From Actinacidiphila sp. DG2A-62 (GTDB lineage Bacteria > Actinomycetota > Actinomycetes > Streptomycetales > Streptomycetaceae): a DNA stretch of 64,000 bases. The position numbers and the translations under genes are program-made. Under the pieces are notes generated by a model that was given only the letters and a program-made list of their open reading frames with translations, was not told the origin of the DNA and made no database searches. Positions 27,075 through 39,265 of the stretch are shown here, one piece after another (within the stretch, counting starts at the first letter, position 1; each line of letters begins with the position of its first letter). The stretch spans positions 2,582,001 through 2,646,000 of the forward strand of contig NZ_JAYMGI010000002.1 in the NCBI RefSeq assembly GCF_035825295.1, in the 5' to 3' direction.

Positions 27075-28517
27075 TCAGCGGGTGCGGGTCGCCGGGGGCG
27101 GGGCGGCCTCGGGGGCCCCGGAGCCGCCCCGCGGGGTGGCCGGGTGGGCCGCCGGCGCGGGGGTGCGGACGGCGGCGAGGACCGCGACCGCCGCGACCGT
27201 CGCCGCGATCGCGGACCACAGGGCGACCCGGTCGATGCCCGAGGCGTAGCCGGCGTGCAGGTCGGGGGCCGCGGCGCGGACCCGGTCGGAGAAGACCGCG
27301 CCCAGCAGCGCGATGCCGAGCGTCATGCCGAGCTGCCGGAAGGTGTTGACCGCCGCGCCGGCCATCCCCGCGCGGGCCGGCGGGACGGACTCGACCGCCG
27401 CCGAGACCAGCACGGGCGTGGCCAGGCCCACGCCGACGCCGCTCACCGCGAGCCCGGCGAACAGCGCGGTCTGCCCGGACGAGGCGTGCACCGACGCCCA
27501 CAGCAGCAGCGATCCCGCGCCGATCAGCAGCATCCCGCCGCCGATGGGCACCCGCGGCGCGAACCGGTGCGTGTGCCGGCCGGCCGCGCCGGCCACCACG
27601 AACGCCGTGCCGGCCAGCGGCATCAGCGCCAGGCCGCCGCGCACCGGGCTGAGCCCGAGCACGTCCTGCAGCCACAGCGAGATGAACACCAGCCCGCTGA
27701 ACGCGGCCAGTTGGTAAAGCAGCGCACCGGCCAGCAGCCCGGAGAACGCGGGCCGGCGCAGCAGCGCGAGGTCCAGCATCGGGTGCGCCGAGCGCAGTTC
27801 GACCGGTACGAAGACCACCGCGGCCACCCCGGCCAGCACGAACGCGGCGACGCTCTGCCCGTCGCCCCAGCCGTGCTCGCCGCCGCGGATCAGCGCATAG
27901 GTGAGCGAGGCGGCGGCGACGGTGAAGACCAGCGCGCCCGGCACGTCCAGCCGCCCGGCGCCGCGCCCGCCGACCGGCAGCACCTTCAGCGTCAGCGCCA
28001 CGGCGGCCACCGCGATCGGCAGGTTGACCAGGAAGATCGCCTGCCAGCCGAAGCCCTGGGTGAGCAGGCCGCCGACGATCGGCCCGGCCGCGGCGGCGGC
28101 GCCGTTGACCGCGCCCCACACGCCGAAGGCGACGCCGCGGTCGCGTCCGGCGTAGGTCGCGGACACCAGGGCCGCCGAGGTCGCGAACATCGCCGCGCCG
28201 CCCACGCCCTGCACCGCCCGCGCGGTGATCAGCGCCGCGGCGTTCGGCGACAGCGCGCAGGCCAGCGAGGCGAGCGCGAAGACGGTGAGCCCGGCGACGT
28301 AGAGCCGGCGGTGGCCGAAGAGGTCGGCGAGCGAGCCCGCGGCCATGAGCAGCGCGGCCAGCGCCAGCGCGTAGACGTCGATCACCCACTGCAGCGAGGA
28401 GAACGACGCGTTCAGGTCGTCCGCCATCCGCGGCAGCGCGACGTTCACGATCGTGACGTCGACCAGCAGGATGAAGGCGCCGAGGCATATCGCCACCAGG
28501 GGCAGCCACTTGCGCAT
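27075..28517 (-). CDS. MFS exporter, DHA2 (14-TM) type
   Basis: 480 aa. VDVTIVNVALPRMADDLNAS ends TM1, SLADLFGHRRLYVAG is motif A, and GPIVGGLLTQGFGWQAIFLV is motif C. About 14 hydrophobic segments. ATG 28517 (MRKWLPLVAICLG) starts at the first helix; upstream in-frame codons are repeat-derived. It is divergent from the double-Lrp regulator over 218 bp, so that regulator probably controls it. Substrate unknown, possibly amino-acid-like given the regulator family (inference). Confidence 0.9.
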   Translation of the reverse strand: MRKWLPLVAICLGAFILLVDVTIVNVALPRMADDLNASFSSLQWVIDVYALALAALLMAAGSLADLFGHRRLYVAGLTVFALASLACALSPNAAALITARAVQGVGGAAMFATSAALVSATYAGRDRGVAFGVWGAVNGAAAAAGPIVGGLLTQGFGWQAIFLVNLPIAVAAVALTLKVLPVGGRGAGRLDVPGALVFTVAAASLTYALIRGGEHGWGDGQSVAAFVLAGVAAVVFVPVELRSAHPMLDLALLRRPAFSGLLAGALLYQLAAFSGLVFISLWLQDVLGLSPVRGGLALMPLAGTAFVVAGAAGRHTHRFAPRVPIGGGMLLIGAGSLLLWASVHASSGQTALFAGLAVSGVGVGLATPVLVSAAVESVPPARAGMAGAAVNTFRQLGMTLGIALLGAVFSDRVRAAAPDLHAGYASGIDRVALWSAIAATVAAVAVLAAVRTPAPAAHPATPRGGSGAPEAAPPPATRTR

Positions 28518-28570
28518 GAGTGGAACTCCGTTCGGGTCGGGGAGGGGACGAGCGGTGCGCTCCCGGCGGC

Positions 28571-28650
28571 CCGGGACCTCCGGGACACCGGGACGCCGGG
28601 ACCTCCGGGGCACCAGAGCTTCCGGGACGCCGGGACCTCCGGGACGCCCG
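28571..28650. repeat. degenerate tandem repeat of CCGGGACCTCCGGGAC-type units
   Basis: Four to five imperfect copies of a roughly 16-18-bp CCGGGAC-rich unit occupy the middle of the gap between the divergent MFS and Lrp-type genes. Confidence 0.7.
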
Positions 28651-28698
28651 CACGCCCCACGATCCGCGTACGCACCCGCACCCCACAGCCACCACCCC

Positions 28699-28711
28699 TT
28701 CCGCGGCGGAA
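28699..28711. promoter_or_regulatory. palindrome before the double-Lrp gene
   Basis: TTCCGC-G-GCGGAA is a perfect 13-bp dyad 24 bp before the regulator start and just upstream of its likely -10 (TACCCT at 28724-28729). It is a candidate Lrp-type autoregulatory site, from symmetry and position only. Confidence 0.45.
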
Positions 28712-28735
28712 TCCGACATCACCTACCCTCGGCGT

Positions 28736-29785
28736 ATGAGATCCGACGATCCCTGGAATCTGATGCACGGATTCGACAGCCTCGACCGGAGCATCGCGCA
28801 GGCGCTGCAGATCGACGGCCGGGCGCCGTTCAGCCGGATCGCGCAGGTCCTGGGCGTCTCCGACCAGACCGTCGCCCGGCGCTACGCGCGGCTGCGCGGC
28901 AGCGGCGCGGTCCGGGTGCTGGGTTTGCCCGATCCACTGCGGCTGGGCATCACCCCGTGGCTGGTACGGGTGCGCTGCACGCCGGACGCGGCGGGTTCGG
29001 TCGCCGAGGCGCTGGCGCGGCGCGCGGACACCCGCTGGGTCAGCCTCATCTCCGGCGGCACCGAGATCTCCTGCATGGTGCACGGCGCCGAGCCCGGCCA
29101 GGGCGACGCGCTGCTGCTGCAGAAGCTGCCGCGCACGCCGCGGGTGGTGCAGGTGTCCGCGCACGCGCTGCTGCACGTCTTCTTCGGCCGCGAGCTGAGC
29201 CCGGTGAGCCGGTCGGGGCCGCTCGGCCCGGCCGAGCTGGCGGCGCTGGCGCCCGAGGACGGCCGCCGCGCGGACGCGTGGCAGAGCGCCTCCGAGGTGG
29301 GCGACCCGGTGCCGCTCGGGCCCGGCGATCTGCGGCTGTTCGACGCGCTCGCGGTGGACGGCCGCGCGCCGGCCGCGGAGCTGGCCGAGGCGACCGGCTG
29401 GTCGCAGACGACGGTCCGCCGCCGGATGTCGGAACTGCGCGCCCTGGGCGCGCTCTACTTCGATCTGGACCTGGCCGCGGGGGCGCTCGCGCCGGAGGCG
29501 ATGCGGGTCGGGCTGTGGCTGGACGTCGAGCCCGCCCGGCTGGCCGAGGTCGGCGCGGCGATGGCCCGGCACCACGAGGTGGCGTTCGTCGCCGCCACGA
29601 CCGGCACGGCGAACGTCTACGCCTCGGTGAGCTGCAAGGACCCCGGCTCGCTCTACCGCTACGTGACCGGTCCGGTCGCCGCGCTGCCCGGCATCCGCCG
29701 CGCCGAGACCGCGCCGGTGCACCGCAACCTCAAGGGCGCGGGACCGCACTACGCGCCGCGCCGCGACCACCCCGACCGGGCCTGA
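28736..29785 (+). CDS. Lrp/AsnC-family regulator, duplicated form
   Basis: 349 aa, twice the usual Lrp length. Two copies of HTH plus ligand domain are visible: first HTH LDRSIAQALQIDGRAPFSRI, then AQVLGVSDQTVARRYARL; second HTH near FDALAVDGRAPAAELAEATG, then WSQTTVRRRMSEL. Each is followed by a RAM-like alpha/beta segment. Such fused Lrp proteins are common in actinobacteria beside transporters. ATG 28736 has no Shine-Dalgarno; TACCCT lies 6 nt upstream, so it is probably leaderless. Divergent from the MFS exporter. Confidence 0.9.
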   Translation: MRSDDPWNLMHGFDSLDRSIAQALQIDGRAPFSRIAQVLGVSDQTVARRYARLRGSGAVRVLGLPDPLRLGITPWLVRVRCTPDAAGSVAEALARRADTRWVSLISGGTEISCMVHGAEPGQGDALLLQKLPRTPRVVQVSAHALLHVFFGRELSPVSRSGPLGPAELAALAPEDGRRADAWQSASEVGDPVPLGPGDLRLFDALAVDGRAPAAELAEATGWSQTTVRRRMSELRALGALYFDLDLAAGALAPEAMRVGLWLDVEPARLAEVGAAMARHHEVAFVAATTGTANVYASVSCKDPGSLYRYVTGPVAALPGIRRAETAPVHRNLKGAGPHYAPRRDHPDRA

Positions 29786-29914
29786 CCCGCCCGATCGCGC
29801 CGGACCCGCCCGACTGCGCACGATCCCGCCTGACCCGCCGGACCGGGCCTGACCCGCCCGACCCGCCGCGCCCGGGGCCGCGCCCGCCCGGGCCGCAGCC
29901 CCCGGCGGGACGGG

Positions 29915-32810
<2,896 letters not shown>

Positions 32811-32885
32811 TCGCGCCGGGACCGGCGGGGACGCGCGAGGTCGGCGTCCACGGCGTCCACCGCGTCCGCGGCGTCCGCGCCGGGG

Positions 32886-33251
32886 TCAGCCGGCGGTGAC
32901 CGTGGCCCGGACGGCGCCGTCCGGGCCGGCGAGCAGCACCGGCGTGTCCGGGCCGCCCAAGTCCCGTACGGCGGCGCGGTCCTGGTCCGCGGCGGCCTCC
33001 GCGTCGGTGACGATGGCGGCGGCCTCCAGCGAGGTGGCGCCGCTGGCGACCGCCATCGCGACGGCGGTCTGCAGCGCGCTCAGCCGCAGCGAGTCCAGGG
33101 CCACCGTGCCGGCCACGTAGGTGCGGCCGGTCCCGTCGCGCACGGCCGCGCCCTCGGGCACGCCGTTGCGCGCACGGGCGGACCGGGCGAGCGTGATGAG
33201 CTTGCGGTCCTCGGGGTTCTCGGGGGCGGCGGTGGCCTCGGCGTCGCTCAT
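32886..33251 (-). CDS. cytidine deaminase-like protein lacking the zinc site
   Basis: 121 aa. The fold-level pattern of cytidine deaminase is visible (LITLARSARARNGVPEGAAV, then RTYVAGTVALDSLRLSALQT, and AVAMAVASGA), and annotations I recall call this gene cytidine deaminase. The catalytic motifs are absent: no C/H-A-E and no PCxxC, and the protein has no Cys at all. It is therefore likely a non-catalytic relative. ATG 33251 has no ribosome site, but TATGAT (33259-33264) lies 7 nt upstream, which supports a leaderless start there rather than at 33278. Confidence 0.75.
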   Translation of the reverse strand: MSDAEATAAPENPEDRKLITLARSARARNGVPEGAAVRDGTGRTYVAGTVALDSLRLSALQTAVAMAVASGATSLEAAAIVTDAEAAADQDRAAVRDLGGPDTPVLLAGPDGAVRATVTAG

Positions 33252-33258
33252 GCCCGTG

Positions 33259-33264
33259 ATCATA
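33259..33264 (-). promoter_or_regulatory. -10 hexamer TATGAT, probable leaderless start
   Basis: On the minus strand TATGAT ends 7 nt before ATG 33251, the spacing expected if transcription begins at the start codon itself. Confidence 0.55.
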
Positions 33265-33425
33265 CGGCGCTCGCTCACGGCGCCGGAGGCCGCGCTCTGT
33301 CCGGGCCCCGGCCCGCTTCCTCCGGGGGCGCCGACCCGGCGGTCTCACGCTGTGTGACTGGAGATGCGCGAGGGGCGACCTCCGCCTAGCCTGAGCAGAG
33401 CGTCGTCTCATATGAGGTGATTTTC

Positions 33426-33620
33426 ATGCTTTTGCACATGCCGTTCGTCATCGCTCTCGCCGTGGTGACGTTCTTCCTCACCCGCAAGGGCGGGCTCAAG
33501 AGCAGCCACGCGCTGGCCTGCGGGGCGTTCGGCTTCTACCTCGCCGACACCAGCTTCTCCGGGTCGATCCACGAGGCGAGCGCGAACCTGCTGAGCATGC
33601 TCGGCCAGTTCAGCGTCTGA
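33426..33620 (+). CDS. small membrane protein (64 aa), conserved-looking
   Basis: One N-terminal hydrophobic segment (HMPFVIALAVVTFFL) is followed by the basic TRKGGLKSSHALAC and a second, mildly hydrophobic region (GAFGFYLADTSF). It resembles short Streptomyces proteins I have seen without function. ATG 33426 follows AGGTGA at 5 nt. TAGCCT at 33387-33392 may be the -10, and CTCATATGAG (33407-33416) is a palindrome touching the ribosome site. Confidence 0.7.
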   Translation: MLLHMPFVIALAVVTFFLTRKGGLKSSHALACGAFGFYLADTSFSGSIHEASANLLSMLGQFSV

Positions 33621-33656
33621 GCACCGCCGGGCGCTGGGCCAGCCAGACGGCGCGGC

Positions 33657-34961
33657 TCAGCGCTCGGCGTCGAGCGGGCCCCGGGAGCCGAGGGGCTCGA
33701 CGAGGACCGTGCCGATGCGGTTGCGCCGCCCCGCCTGGGTCTCCGCGGTGAGCCGCAGCGCCACCGTCTCGCGCGCGGAGGACGCGTCCTCGGGCAGCGG
33801 CACCACCGCCGTCGCCCCCGGAATCGGCACCCTGCCGAGGGACTTCGCGAGCAGCCCGCCGACCGTCTCGACGTCGTCGTCGTCGAGCAGCACCCCGTAC
33901 AGCTCCCCGAGGTCGCCGATGTCCAGGCGCGCGGTGACGCGGTAGCGGCCCTCGCCCAACTCCTCGACCGGCGGCGTCTCGCGGTCGTACTCGTCGGTGA
34001 TCTCGCCGACGATCTCCTCCAGGATGTCCTCGATCGTCACGATGCCCGCGGTCCCGCCGTACTCGTCGATCACCACCGCGACGTGGTTGCGCTCGCGCTG
34101 CATCTCGCGCAGCAGGTCGCCCGCGTTCTTGGTGTCGGGGACGAACGCGGCCGGCCGGATCAGCGAGGACACCGGGTCGGACTCGGCGTCGCGGTTGATG
34201 TGCACGCGGCGCGCCAGGTCCTTGAGGTAGACGAAGCCCACCACGTCGTCCTCGCTCTCCCCGGTCACCGGGATCCGGGAGAAGCCGCTGCGCAGCGCCA
34301 GCGTCATGGCCTGGCGGACCGTCTTGAACCGCTCGATCATGACCAGTTCGGTGCGCGGCACCATCACCTCGCGCACGATGGTGTCGCCGAGTTCGAAGAC
34401 CGAGTGCACCATGCGGCGCTCCTCGTCCTCGATCAGCGACTCGGACTCGGCGAGGTCCACCATCGCCCGCAGCTCCGCCTCGGAGGCGAACGGCCCGCGC
34501 TTGAAGCCCTTGCCGGGCGTCAGCGCGTTGCCGAGCAGGATCAGCAGCCCCGGCACCGGGCCCATCACCCGGGCCAGCGGCAGCAGGACGTACGAGGCGG
34601 CGGTCGCGGTGTTCATCGGGTGCTGGCGGCCGATGGTGCGCGGCGAGACGCCCACCGCGACGTACGACACCAGGACCATCACGCCGATCGCCACGCACAG
34701 CACCTGCCAGGTGCGGTCGAAGGTGCGGTCGCTGACCACGGTGATCAGCACCGCGGCCGCGGTCTCGCAGCCGACCCGCACCAGCAGGGCGACGTTGAGG
34801 TAGCGCGTCGGGTCCGAGGCGACCGCCAGCAGGTTGGCGGCGCCCCGGCGGCCCGAGCGCAGCGCGTCCTCGGCGCGGAAGCGCGAGACGCGGGCGATGG
34901 CGGTCTCGGCGCAGGCGGCGAGCCAGGCGACGATGACCAGCAGGACGGCGGAGACGATCAT
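33657..34961 (-). CDS. CNNM/CorC-HlyC family membrane protein with CBS pair
   Basis: 434 aa. The N-terminal DUF21/CNNM transmembrane domain (about 1-170, first helix MIVSAVLLVIVAWLAACAE) is followed by two CBS domains (about 185-305, with VREVMVPRTELVMIE, SGFSRIPVTGES and VVIDEYGGTAGIVTIEDILE). The C-terminal CorC_HlyC domain (about 335-425) is also present. Family members are linked to Mg2+ or cation efflux; the hemolysin name is historical. It starts 34 nt after the ybeY stop, in a phoH-ybeY-this-gene operon. Confidence 0.92.
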   Translation of the reverse strand: MIVSAVLLVIVAWLAACAETAIARVSRFRAEDALRSGRRGAANLLAVASDPTRYLNVALLVRVGCETAAAVLITVVSDRTFDRTWQVLCVAIGVMVLVSYVAVGVSPRTIGRQHPMNTATAASYVLLPLARVMGPVPGLLILLGNALTPGKGFKRGPFASEAELRAMVDLAESESLIEDEERRMVHSVFELGDTIVREVMVPRTELVMIERFKTVRQAMTLALRSGFSRIPVTGESEDDVVGFVYLKDLARRVHINRDAESDPVSSLIRPAAFVPDTKNAGDLLREMQRERNHVAVVIDEYGGTAGIVTIEDILEEIVGEITDEYDRETPPVEELGEGRYRVTARLDIGDLGELYGVLLDDDDVETVGGLLAKSLGRVPIPGATAVVPLPEDASSARETVALRLTAETQAGRRNRIGTVLVEPLGSRGPLDAER

Positions 34962-34995
34962 GCCCGTGGGGTGTCCCTCGTGTCCGTCGCCGCCG

Positions 34996-35490
34996 TCAGT
35001 GGGTGGTCGGGGCCGGCGAGGGCCCGTCCACGCCGCGCCCGGCCCGCCAGTCGTCCAGGATCGCCTTCTGCAGGCCGAACATCTCGGCCCGCTCGTCCGG
35101 CTCGCCGTGGTCGTAGCCGAGCAGGTGCAGGACGCCGTGGACGGTGAGCAGCTGCAGCTCCTCGTCCATCGAGTGCTTGGTCGGCGCCTGCTCGCCCTGC
35201 TTCTTCGCCACCTCCGGGCACAGCACGATGTCGCCGAGCAGCCCCTGCGCCGGCTCCTCGTCGTCCTTGCCCGGACGCAGCTCGTCCATCGGGAACGACA
35301 TCACGTCCGTCGGCCCCGGCAGGTCCATCCACTGCAGGTGCAGCTGCTCCATGGCGGGCGCGTCCACCGCGATCACCGACAGCTCGGACAGGGGGTGGAT
35401 GCGCATCCGGTGCAGCGCGTAACGGGCCGCGTCCAGGATCGCCTGCTCGTCGATGTCCCAGCCGGACTCGTTGTTGACGTCGATCGCCAT
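34996..35490 (-). CDS. ybeY: endoribonuclease YbeY
   Basis: 164 aa rRNA-maturation and quality-control endoribonuclease. The zinc motif [17 protein letters not shown] is intact, and [10 protein letters not shown] is the other family block. It starts 12 nt after the phoH stop and belongs to the same operon. Confidence 0.96.
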   Translation of the reverse strand: MAIDVNNESGWDIDEQAILDAARYALHRMRIHPLSELSVIAVDAPAMEQLHLQWMDLPGPTDVMSFPMDELRPGKDDEEPAQGLLGDIVLCPEVAKKQGEQAPTKHSMDEELQLLTVHGVLHLLGYDHGEPDERAEMFGLQKAILDDWRAGRGVDGPSPAPTTH

Positions 35491-35502
35491 GGGGTGGGTC
35501 GG

Positions 35503-37671
35503 CTACTTTCTCTTGGGCCGGGCCGAGCGGTCGCCGCCGCGGCGCTCCCCGCCGCGGTCGCCGTCGCCCGCGGTCTCGTTGTCGTACCGCTCGTAGGCGT
35601 CCACGATGCGTCCCACCAGCTTATGGCGTACCACGTCGGTGCTGGTGAGCCGGGAGAAGTGCACGTCGTCCACGTCCGCGAGGATCGCCTGCACCTCCCG
35701 CAGCCCGCTCTTGGTGCCCCCCGGCAGGTCCACCTGCGTGATGTCCCCGGTCACCACGATCTTCGAGTCGAACCCGAGCCGGGTGAGGAACATCTTCATC
35801 TGCTCCGCGCTGGTGTTCTGCGCCTCGTCGAGAATGATGAACGCGTCGTTGAGCGTGTTGTGCGTCAGCAGGTGATCCTCGGTGACGTAGAGCGAGTCCT
35901 GCGCGGCCACCTGGATGCACACGGTCTCCTCGCGTCCGGCGGGCTCGATGCTGTCGACGAAGCGCATCGGACGGCCGCCGCCGCCCGCCGCCCGGTACTT
36001 CTCCGCCTTGCGCGCCAGGCGAAAGGGCTCGATTCCCTCCGGGAGCCGGATGTCGACGATGTGCGCGTCGTGGCGGTGGTGCACGTCCCGGCCGTGCGCC
36101 CGTCCCGGCTTACGTCCCTGCGCGGCCCGGCGGCGGGTGTAGGCGACTCCGCCGAGGGACTGCACGAGGGCCACCACGTCGTCGCGCAGCACGATGGACG
36201 TGGTCGTGTACTGGACGCGGCACGTGCGGTCGGCCTGGGTGACCGGGCCGCCGTCGGCGTCCAGCAGGCCCTGCAGCACGGCCAGCCGGACGTCCGCCGA
36301 GTTGCGCAGATAGACCTCGGGCACGAACTTCGCGTGCGACCTGTTGCCGAGCAGGTCCAGAGCCCTCATGGCCGCCGTGACGGGGTTCTCCAGCGTGACG
36401 ACGTCACCGGGCGTGCGGACCCGGTTCAGGGTGTAGTCGACCCCCCTCTTGCGGTTCACCTCGACGCCGGGCAGCGCCGCCTGGAGGGCGGCGGCCAGTT
36501 CGGTGTCCTCGGTGGAGAAGGAGGGCGTGGTCCGTCCGGTCAGACAGCCGTCGCCGAGGAGCAGACCCAGGGCGTACGGGTCCATCGGGACGGGCTGCTC
36601 CGGGAGGCTGACCGGTGCGGTGAGCATCGGCAGTTCGTAGCGGCGGTAGTGGGCCGCGCGGAGCTTGCCGATCATCTCCTGGGTCTCCAGGACCCGCCAC
36701 GGCTTGTCGCGCCGCTTGTCGTCGCGCGTCCGCACCGTCCACAGGTGCTCGCCGCAGCACAGGGTCGAGGCGCCGTCCTGCGCCGTGACCCGGTAGACGT
36801 CCTTCTCGCCCTGCGGGTAGACGCCGAGCACCGGGGTCGGTTCGCCGCCTGAGCCGATGACCAGGTCGCCGACCCGGAGGTCGCCGATGGGGCGCCAGCC
36901 GTCCGGCGTCAGCACGTTGGTGAAGACCGGCTGCGCCCGTCCCCGCATGTACGCCAGCGGGGCGACCTCGATCGTGCCCGCGGCCATCAGGCGGGGGATC
37001 GAGTCGGGGTCGATCATGTCGTGCAGGGCGTCGTACAGGGGGCGCAGGTAGGGGTCGATCTTCTCGTAGAGGGTGCCGGGGAGGAAGCCGAGGCGTTCGC
37101 CGGCCTCGACCGCGGGGCGGGTCAGGATGATGCGGTTGACCTGCTTGGACTGCAGGGCCTGGACCGCCTTGGCCATCGCCAGGTAGGTCTTGCCGGTGCC
37201 GGCCGGGCCGATGCCGAAGACGATCGTGTGCTTGTCGATCGCGTCGACGTACCGCTTCTGGTTGAGCGTCTTGGGGCGGATGGTGCGGCCGCGGCTGGAC
37301 AGGATGTTCTGGGTGAGCACCTGGGCCGGGGTCTCCGCGCCCTCGCCGTCGGGTGCGCCGTCGGCGTTGGCCCGCAGCATGGCGATGGAGCGCTCGACGG
37401 CGTCCTCGGTCATCGGCTGGCCGGTGCGCAGCACGAGCATCATCTCGTCGAAGAGCCGCTGGACCAGGGCCACCTCGGGGGCGTCCCCGACGGCGCTGAT
37501 CTCGTTGCCCCGCACGTGGATGTCGACGGCGGGGAACGCGCGCTCGATCACGCGGAGGAGGGCGTCTCCCGAGCCCAGCACGGTGACCATGGGGTGCTTG
37601 GCCGGTACGACGAAGTGGGCGCGCGCCTGCTGGGGCTGCTGCGGCTGGTGCGTGGTCGGTGTCTGAGTCAT
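35503..37671 (-). CDS. phoH: PhoH-like ATPase carrying an intein
   Basis: 722 aa as encoded; 362 aa after removal of the intein, normal for actinobacterial PhoH. Extein N-part: Walker [15 protein letters not shown] (GPAGTGKT at 155-162), [16 protein letters not shown], and APLAYMRGR up to residue 245. Extein C-part resumes at [15 protein letters not shown] (606 onward) with Walker B. The intein thus interrupts just before Walker B, and the protein must splice to be active. The C-terminus is a basic [16 protein letters not shown] tail. ATG 37671 ([15 protein letters not shown]) has a weak ribosome site. Upstream of ybeY in one operon; function in RNA metabolism is likely but not settled. Confidence 0.95.
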   Translation of the reverse strand: MTQTPTTHQPQQPQQARAHFVVPAKHPMVTVLGSGDALLRVIERAFPAVDIHVRGNEISAVGDAPEVALVQRLFDEMMLVLRTGQPMTEDAVERSIAMLRANADGAPDGEGAETPAQVLTQNILSSRGRTIRPKTLNQKRYVDAIDKHTIVFGIGPAGTGKTYLAMAKAVQALQSKQVNRIILTRPAVEAGERLGFLPGTLYEKIDPYLRPLYDALHDMIDPDSIPRLMAAGTIEVAPLAYMRGRAQPVFTNVLTPDGWRPIGDLRVGDLVIGSGGEPTPVLGVYPQGEKDVYRVTAQDGASTLCCGEHLWTVRTRDDKRRDKPWRVLETQEMIGKLRAAHYRRYELPMLTAPVSLPEQPVPMDPYALGLLLGDGCLTGRTTPSFSTEDTELAAALQAALPGVEVNRKRGVDYTLNRVRTPGDVVTLENPVTAAMRALDLLGNRSHAKFVPEVYLRNSADVRLAVLQGLLDADGGPVTQADRTCRVQYTTTSIVLRDDVVALVQSLGGVAYTRRRAAQGRKPGRAHGRDVHHRHDAHIVDIRLPEGIEPFRLARKAEKYRAAGGGGRPMRFVDSIEPAGREETVCIQVAAQDSLYVTEDHLLTHNTLNDAFIILDEAQNTSAEQMKMFLTRLGFDSKIVVTGDITQVDLPGGTKSGLREVQAILADVDDVHFSRLTSTDVVRHKLVGRIVDAYERYDNETAGDGDRGGERRGGDRSARPKRK
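35857..36936 (-). mobile_element. intein in PhoH with LAGLIDADG homing endonuclease
   Basis: 360 residues (246-605 of the precursor). It begins with Ala ([20 protein letters not shown]), has block B with a [12 protein letters not shown] His (309), and ends with block [13 protein letters not shown] before Thr+1. First residue Ala means splicing must start by direct attack of the +1 Thr. Both endonuclease blocks are intact: LGLLLGDGC (368-376) and LQGLLDADG (466-474). A His-rich HHRHDAH run lies near 531. Removal restores an uninterrupted MRGR-TLNDAF PhoH sequence. Homing at this site is therefore plausible. Confidence 0.93.
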
Positions 37672-37779
37672 GGGCAGGCTCTAGGGCCTGCACATCCCGC
37701 CTTCTGCGTTCGAGGGCCTGTCGGCCCTGGGGTGACCCAAGCCTACGACGTGCGGCGGCGCCCGCCGAGGGGTTTAGGC

Positions 37780-37885
37780 CCGGGTGGCCGGGGGTCTCGG
37801 GCGCCGGGTCCCGGGTGGCCAGGGGTCTCGGGCACCGGGTTTCGGGTGCCGGGGCCCCGGGTGCCGGGTCCCGGGCGCCGGGGTC
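37780..37885. repeat. degenerate GGGT/CCGGG tandem repeats
   Basis: The 275-bp gap between phoH and the PfkB gene is filled by imperfect copies of a CCCGGGTGGCC-GGGGTCTCGGGC-type unit of about 30 bp. No gene seen. Confidence 0.7.
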
Positions 37886-37946
37886 CCGCGCGGCCGTGGT
37901 CCCGGCGGGCGGCCTCCCGGGGAGCCGGGCCCGCGCGAGGCCCCGG

Positions 37947-39086
37947 TCACTCCCCCGGGGCGTCCGGCGGGCGGGGGGCCGGGCGGAAGCCGACCGTGGG
38001 GACCGCGCGGCGCAGCGGCCAGGGCCGGGTGCCGGTGGGCAGCAGGTCCTCCAGGAAGCCGTAGCGCACCAGCGCCTCGCGCTCGGCGGGCCGGCCGCCG
38101 GACCGGCCGGCGTACGCCTTGGCCTGTTCCCACCAGCCGGCGATCTCGGTCCAGCCGGGCGCCGACAGCGAGCCGCCGAACTCCTGCACCGACAGCGCCG
38201 CGCACAGCGAGGCGAAGGCCAGCCGGTCGGCCAGCCGCCAGCCGGCCAGGGAGCCGGTGAGGAAGCCGGCCACGAAGACGTCGCCCGCGCCGGTCGGGTC
38301 CAGCGTCTCGACCAGCAGGGCCGGCACCTCGGCGGTCTCGCCGGTGGAGGAGTCCACCGCGCAGGCGCCCTCCGCGCCGAGGGTGACGACGGCGACCGGC
38401 ACGAGCTCGGCGAGGCGGCGGGCGGCCTCGCGGGGGCTGTCGGCCCGGGTGTAGCGCATCGCCTCCTCAGCGTTGGGCAGGAAGGCGGCGCAGTGCCGCA
38501 GCGCGTCGAGGTCCGCGGGGTCCCAGCGGCCGGAGTCGTCCCAGCCGACGTCGGCGAAGATCCGGGTGCCGGAGGCCGCCGCGTCGGCGATCCAGTCGCC
38601 CTCCTGCGACTCCGAGCGGTGGCCGAGCGCGGCGACGGCGGCCCGGGCGGGCGGCGGGCAGGCGGGGACGGCGCCTTCCGGCGGCGGGGCGCGGTGGCCG
38701 TGGCTGACCATGGTCCGCTCGCCCTCGTACGCCATCGAGACGGTGACCGGGGAGTGCCAGCCGGGGATGCGGCGCGAGGGGGTGAGGTCGATGCCCTCGC
38801 CGTCGCGCAGGCTGTCCCAGCAGTAGTCGCCGTAGACGTCGTCGCCGAAGGCCGCGGCGAGCGTGGTGCGCAGACCGAGGCGGGCCAGGGCGGTGGCCAT
38901 GTTGGCGATGCCGCCGGGGCTGGAGCCCATGCCGCGGGCCCAGGTCTCGGTGCCGCGGACGGGGGCGCGGTCGAGCCCGGTGAAGATGATGTCGAGGAAG
39001 ACGGTCCCGGTGAGGTACACGTCCGTGTCGGGGTCGCCCGCCGCGCGCAGGCCGGCGAGCGGGTCGAGAACGGGCTGCTCGTCCAT
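37947..39086 (-). CDS. PfkB-family carbohydrate kinase
   Basis: 379 aa ribokinase-type sugar kinase. N-terminal [15 protein letters not shown] glycine motif near residue 58, the VVTLGAEGA segment, and the C-terminal signature [15 protein letters not shown] with the catalytic Asp. It is longer than ribokinase by a C-terminal extension of about 60 residues ([14 protein letters not shown]...). Divergent from the GH4 glycosidase, which suggests joint sugar catabolism. Exact sugar unknown. Confidence 0.9.
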   Translation of the reverse strand: MDEQPVLDPLAGLRAAGDPDTDVYLTGTVFLDIIFTGLDRAPVRGTETWARGMGSSPGGIANMATALARLGLRTTLAAAFGDDVYGDYCWDSLRDGEGIDLTPSRRIPGWHSPVTVSMAYEGERTMVSHGHRAPPPEGAVPACPPPARAAVAALGHRSESQEGDWIADAAASGTRIFADVGWDDSGRWDPADLDALRHCAAFLPNAEEAMRYTRADSPREAARRLAELVPVAVVTLGAEGACAVDSSTGETAEVPALLVETLDPTGAGDVFVAGFLTGSLAGWRLADRLAFASLCAALSVQEFGGSLSAPGWTEIAGWWEQAKAYAGRSGGRPAEREALVRYGFLEDLLPTGTRPWPLRRAVPTVGFRPAPRPPDAPGE

Positions 39087-39265
39087 CCCCCCACTCTTCC
39101 ACGCGGGTCCGACAGGTCCGCGTCACGACGTTCCGTGCGCGGGGTGCGGGAGGGCGTTGCGAGGGCGCGCCCGGGCGGCCGTGCAGGATGGAGGGGAAAC
39201 GGGCCCCCGGGCAGGACGGCGCCCGGCGGACGGCCCCGCGGCGGGGCGGAAGGCGGAGACGACTC

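Noticed and set aside
35857-36936. Reading the insert as a normal PhoH domain
   Set aside because: Precise restoration of MRGR-TLNDAF, terminal THN and LAGLIDADG blocks show it is an intein.
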